Shown here one piece after another: positions 6,661-7,195 of a DNA stretch of 7,195 nucleotides. The notes beneath the pieces were generated by a model. That model did no database searches. It was not told the DNA's origin and saw only the letters and a list, made by a program, of their open reading frames with translations. The stretch comes from JBFKMV01 sp041629655 (GTDB lineage: Bacteria > Acidobacteriota > Polarisedimenticolia > Polarisedimenticolales > Polarisedimenticolaceae). The stretch covers positions 1 through 7,195 of the forward strand of contig JBFKMV010000220.1 of NCBI GenBank assembly GCA_041629655.1, read 5' to 3'. A program made the position numbers and the translations under genes. Numbering within the stretch: position 1 is the first letter of the stretch; every line of letters begins with the position of its first letter.

Positions 6661-7195
6661 CAGGACGACGCCTGCGCGGCGGGCGACGGGACCTCGCCGC
6701 GCGCGTGGCGCCGCGGCAGCCGGATCACGAACGTCGTTCCCGCGCCCTGCCGGTCGGTGATCTCGATCGCGCCCCCGTGGCGCTCGACGATCTGCCGGGC
6801 GATCGGCAGGCCCAGCCCGGTCCCGCCGCCGCGGCTGGAATAGAACACCTCGAACACCCGCTCCCGCGCGTCCTCGGGGATGCCCGGCCCGTCGTCCTCG
6901 ACCTCGATCGTTACGTCTCCCCGCTCGTCCATCCGCGAGCGCACGGTGACCTTGCCGCCGCCGCGGAGCACCTGCCGGGCGTTGACCAGCAGGTTCATCA
7001 GCGCCTGCTTGAACTGGGTCTCGTCGATCTCGACGTCGGGCAGCAATCGCTCCAGGTTCAGCTTCAGCTCGACGTTGCTCTGCTGGAAGTCCGCCTGCAG
7101 GAAGCGTGCGACCTCCTCGAGCACGTCGTTGAGGTCCCGCGCCTCGAATCGCGGCTGGGAGGGCCGGGCGTAGGCCAGGAAGTTGTTGACCACCC
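6660..7195 (-). CDS. Sensor histidine kinase, C-terminal part (cut by right edge)
   Basis: ATP-binding half of a two-component sensor kinase; 177 complete codons plus stop. The fragment opens with the end of the dimerisation helix (VVNNFLAYARPSQP), a pattern common in NtrB-like kinases; the phosphorylated histidine and sensor region lie beyond the edge. The HATPase domain shows the N box QALMNLLVNARQ with Mg-binding N71 (fragment numbering), G1 box DDGPGIP 100-106, F box FEVFYSS 114-120 and G2 box GTGLGL 124-129. A polar tail of about 17 residues ends the protein. The GTG at 7193 falls inside this conserved region, so it is not a start; the reading frame continues out of the window. The stop overlaps the ligA ATG by one base. 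Kinases of this type usually partner NtrC-family regulators; the complete one two genes downstream is the nearest candidate. Confidence 0.95.
   Translation of the reverse strand, partial: VVNNFLAYARPSQPRFEARDLNDVLEEVARFLQADFQQSNVELKLNLERLLPDVEIDETQFKQALMNLLVNARQVLRGGGKVTVRSRMDERGDVTIEVEDDGPGIPEDARERVFEVFYSSRGGGTGLGLPIARQIVERHGGAIEITDRQGAGTTFVIRLPRRHARGEVPSPAAQASS

Overview
This window reads as an ordinary chromosomal segment of a high-GC, Gram-negative-type bacterium. Six genes, two of them cut by the window edges, all lie on the minus strand with short gaps. The GC-rich codon use is even throughout. The gene types (NtrC-like sigma-54 activators, a periplasmic HtrA protease, a Cys4-zinc NAD+-dependent ligase) would fit groups such as Acidobacteriota or Myxococcota. 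That placement is inference from general character, not from a marker gene.

In transcription order (high to low coordinates): the C-terminal half of a sensor histidine kinase (6660-7195, cut by the right edge); NAD+-dependent DNA ligase ligA (4615-6660), whose start codon overlaps the kinase stop by one base; a complete NtrC-family sigma-54 response regulator (3187-4593), 21 bases after ligA; a 135-base gap with several GC-rich hairpins; a stand-alone CheY-like receiver protein (2650-3051); a 113-base gap with a candidate promoter, a 12-bp palindrome and a strong ribosome binding site; a membrane-anchored HtrA/DegP-type serine protease with two PDZ domains (965-2536); a 158-base gap with a strong hairpin and a candidate extended -10 box; and the N-terminal 268 residues of a second NtrC-family regulator (1-806, cut by the left edge).

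The theme is phosphorelay signalling combined with envelope proteolysis. Kinase, ligA and the complete NtrC-type regulator look like one co-transcribed unit. The kinase and that regulator may be a cognate pair with a DNA-replication/repair gene lodged between them. The receiver-only protein, htrA and the second regulator follow, the last two probably from their own promoters. I see no mobile element, CRISPR array, tRNA, rRNA or riboswitch, and no gap exceeds 160 bases. Nothing here clearly amounts to a novel system. The points most worth a second look are the kinase-ligA-regulator order, the palindrome at the predicted htrA transcription start, and the regulator start that has no ribosome binding site but sits just below a good -10 box.
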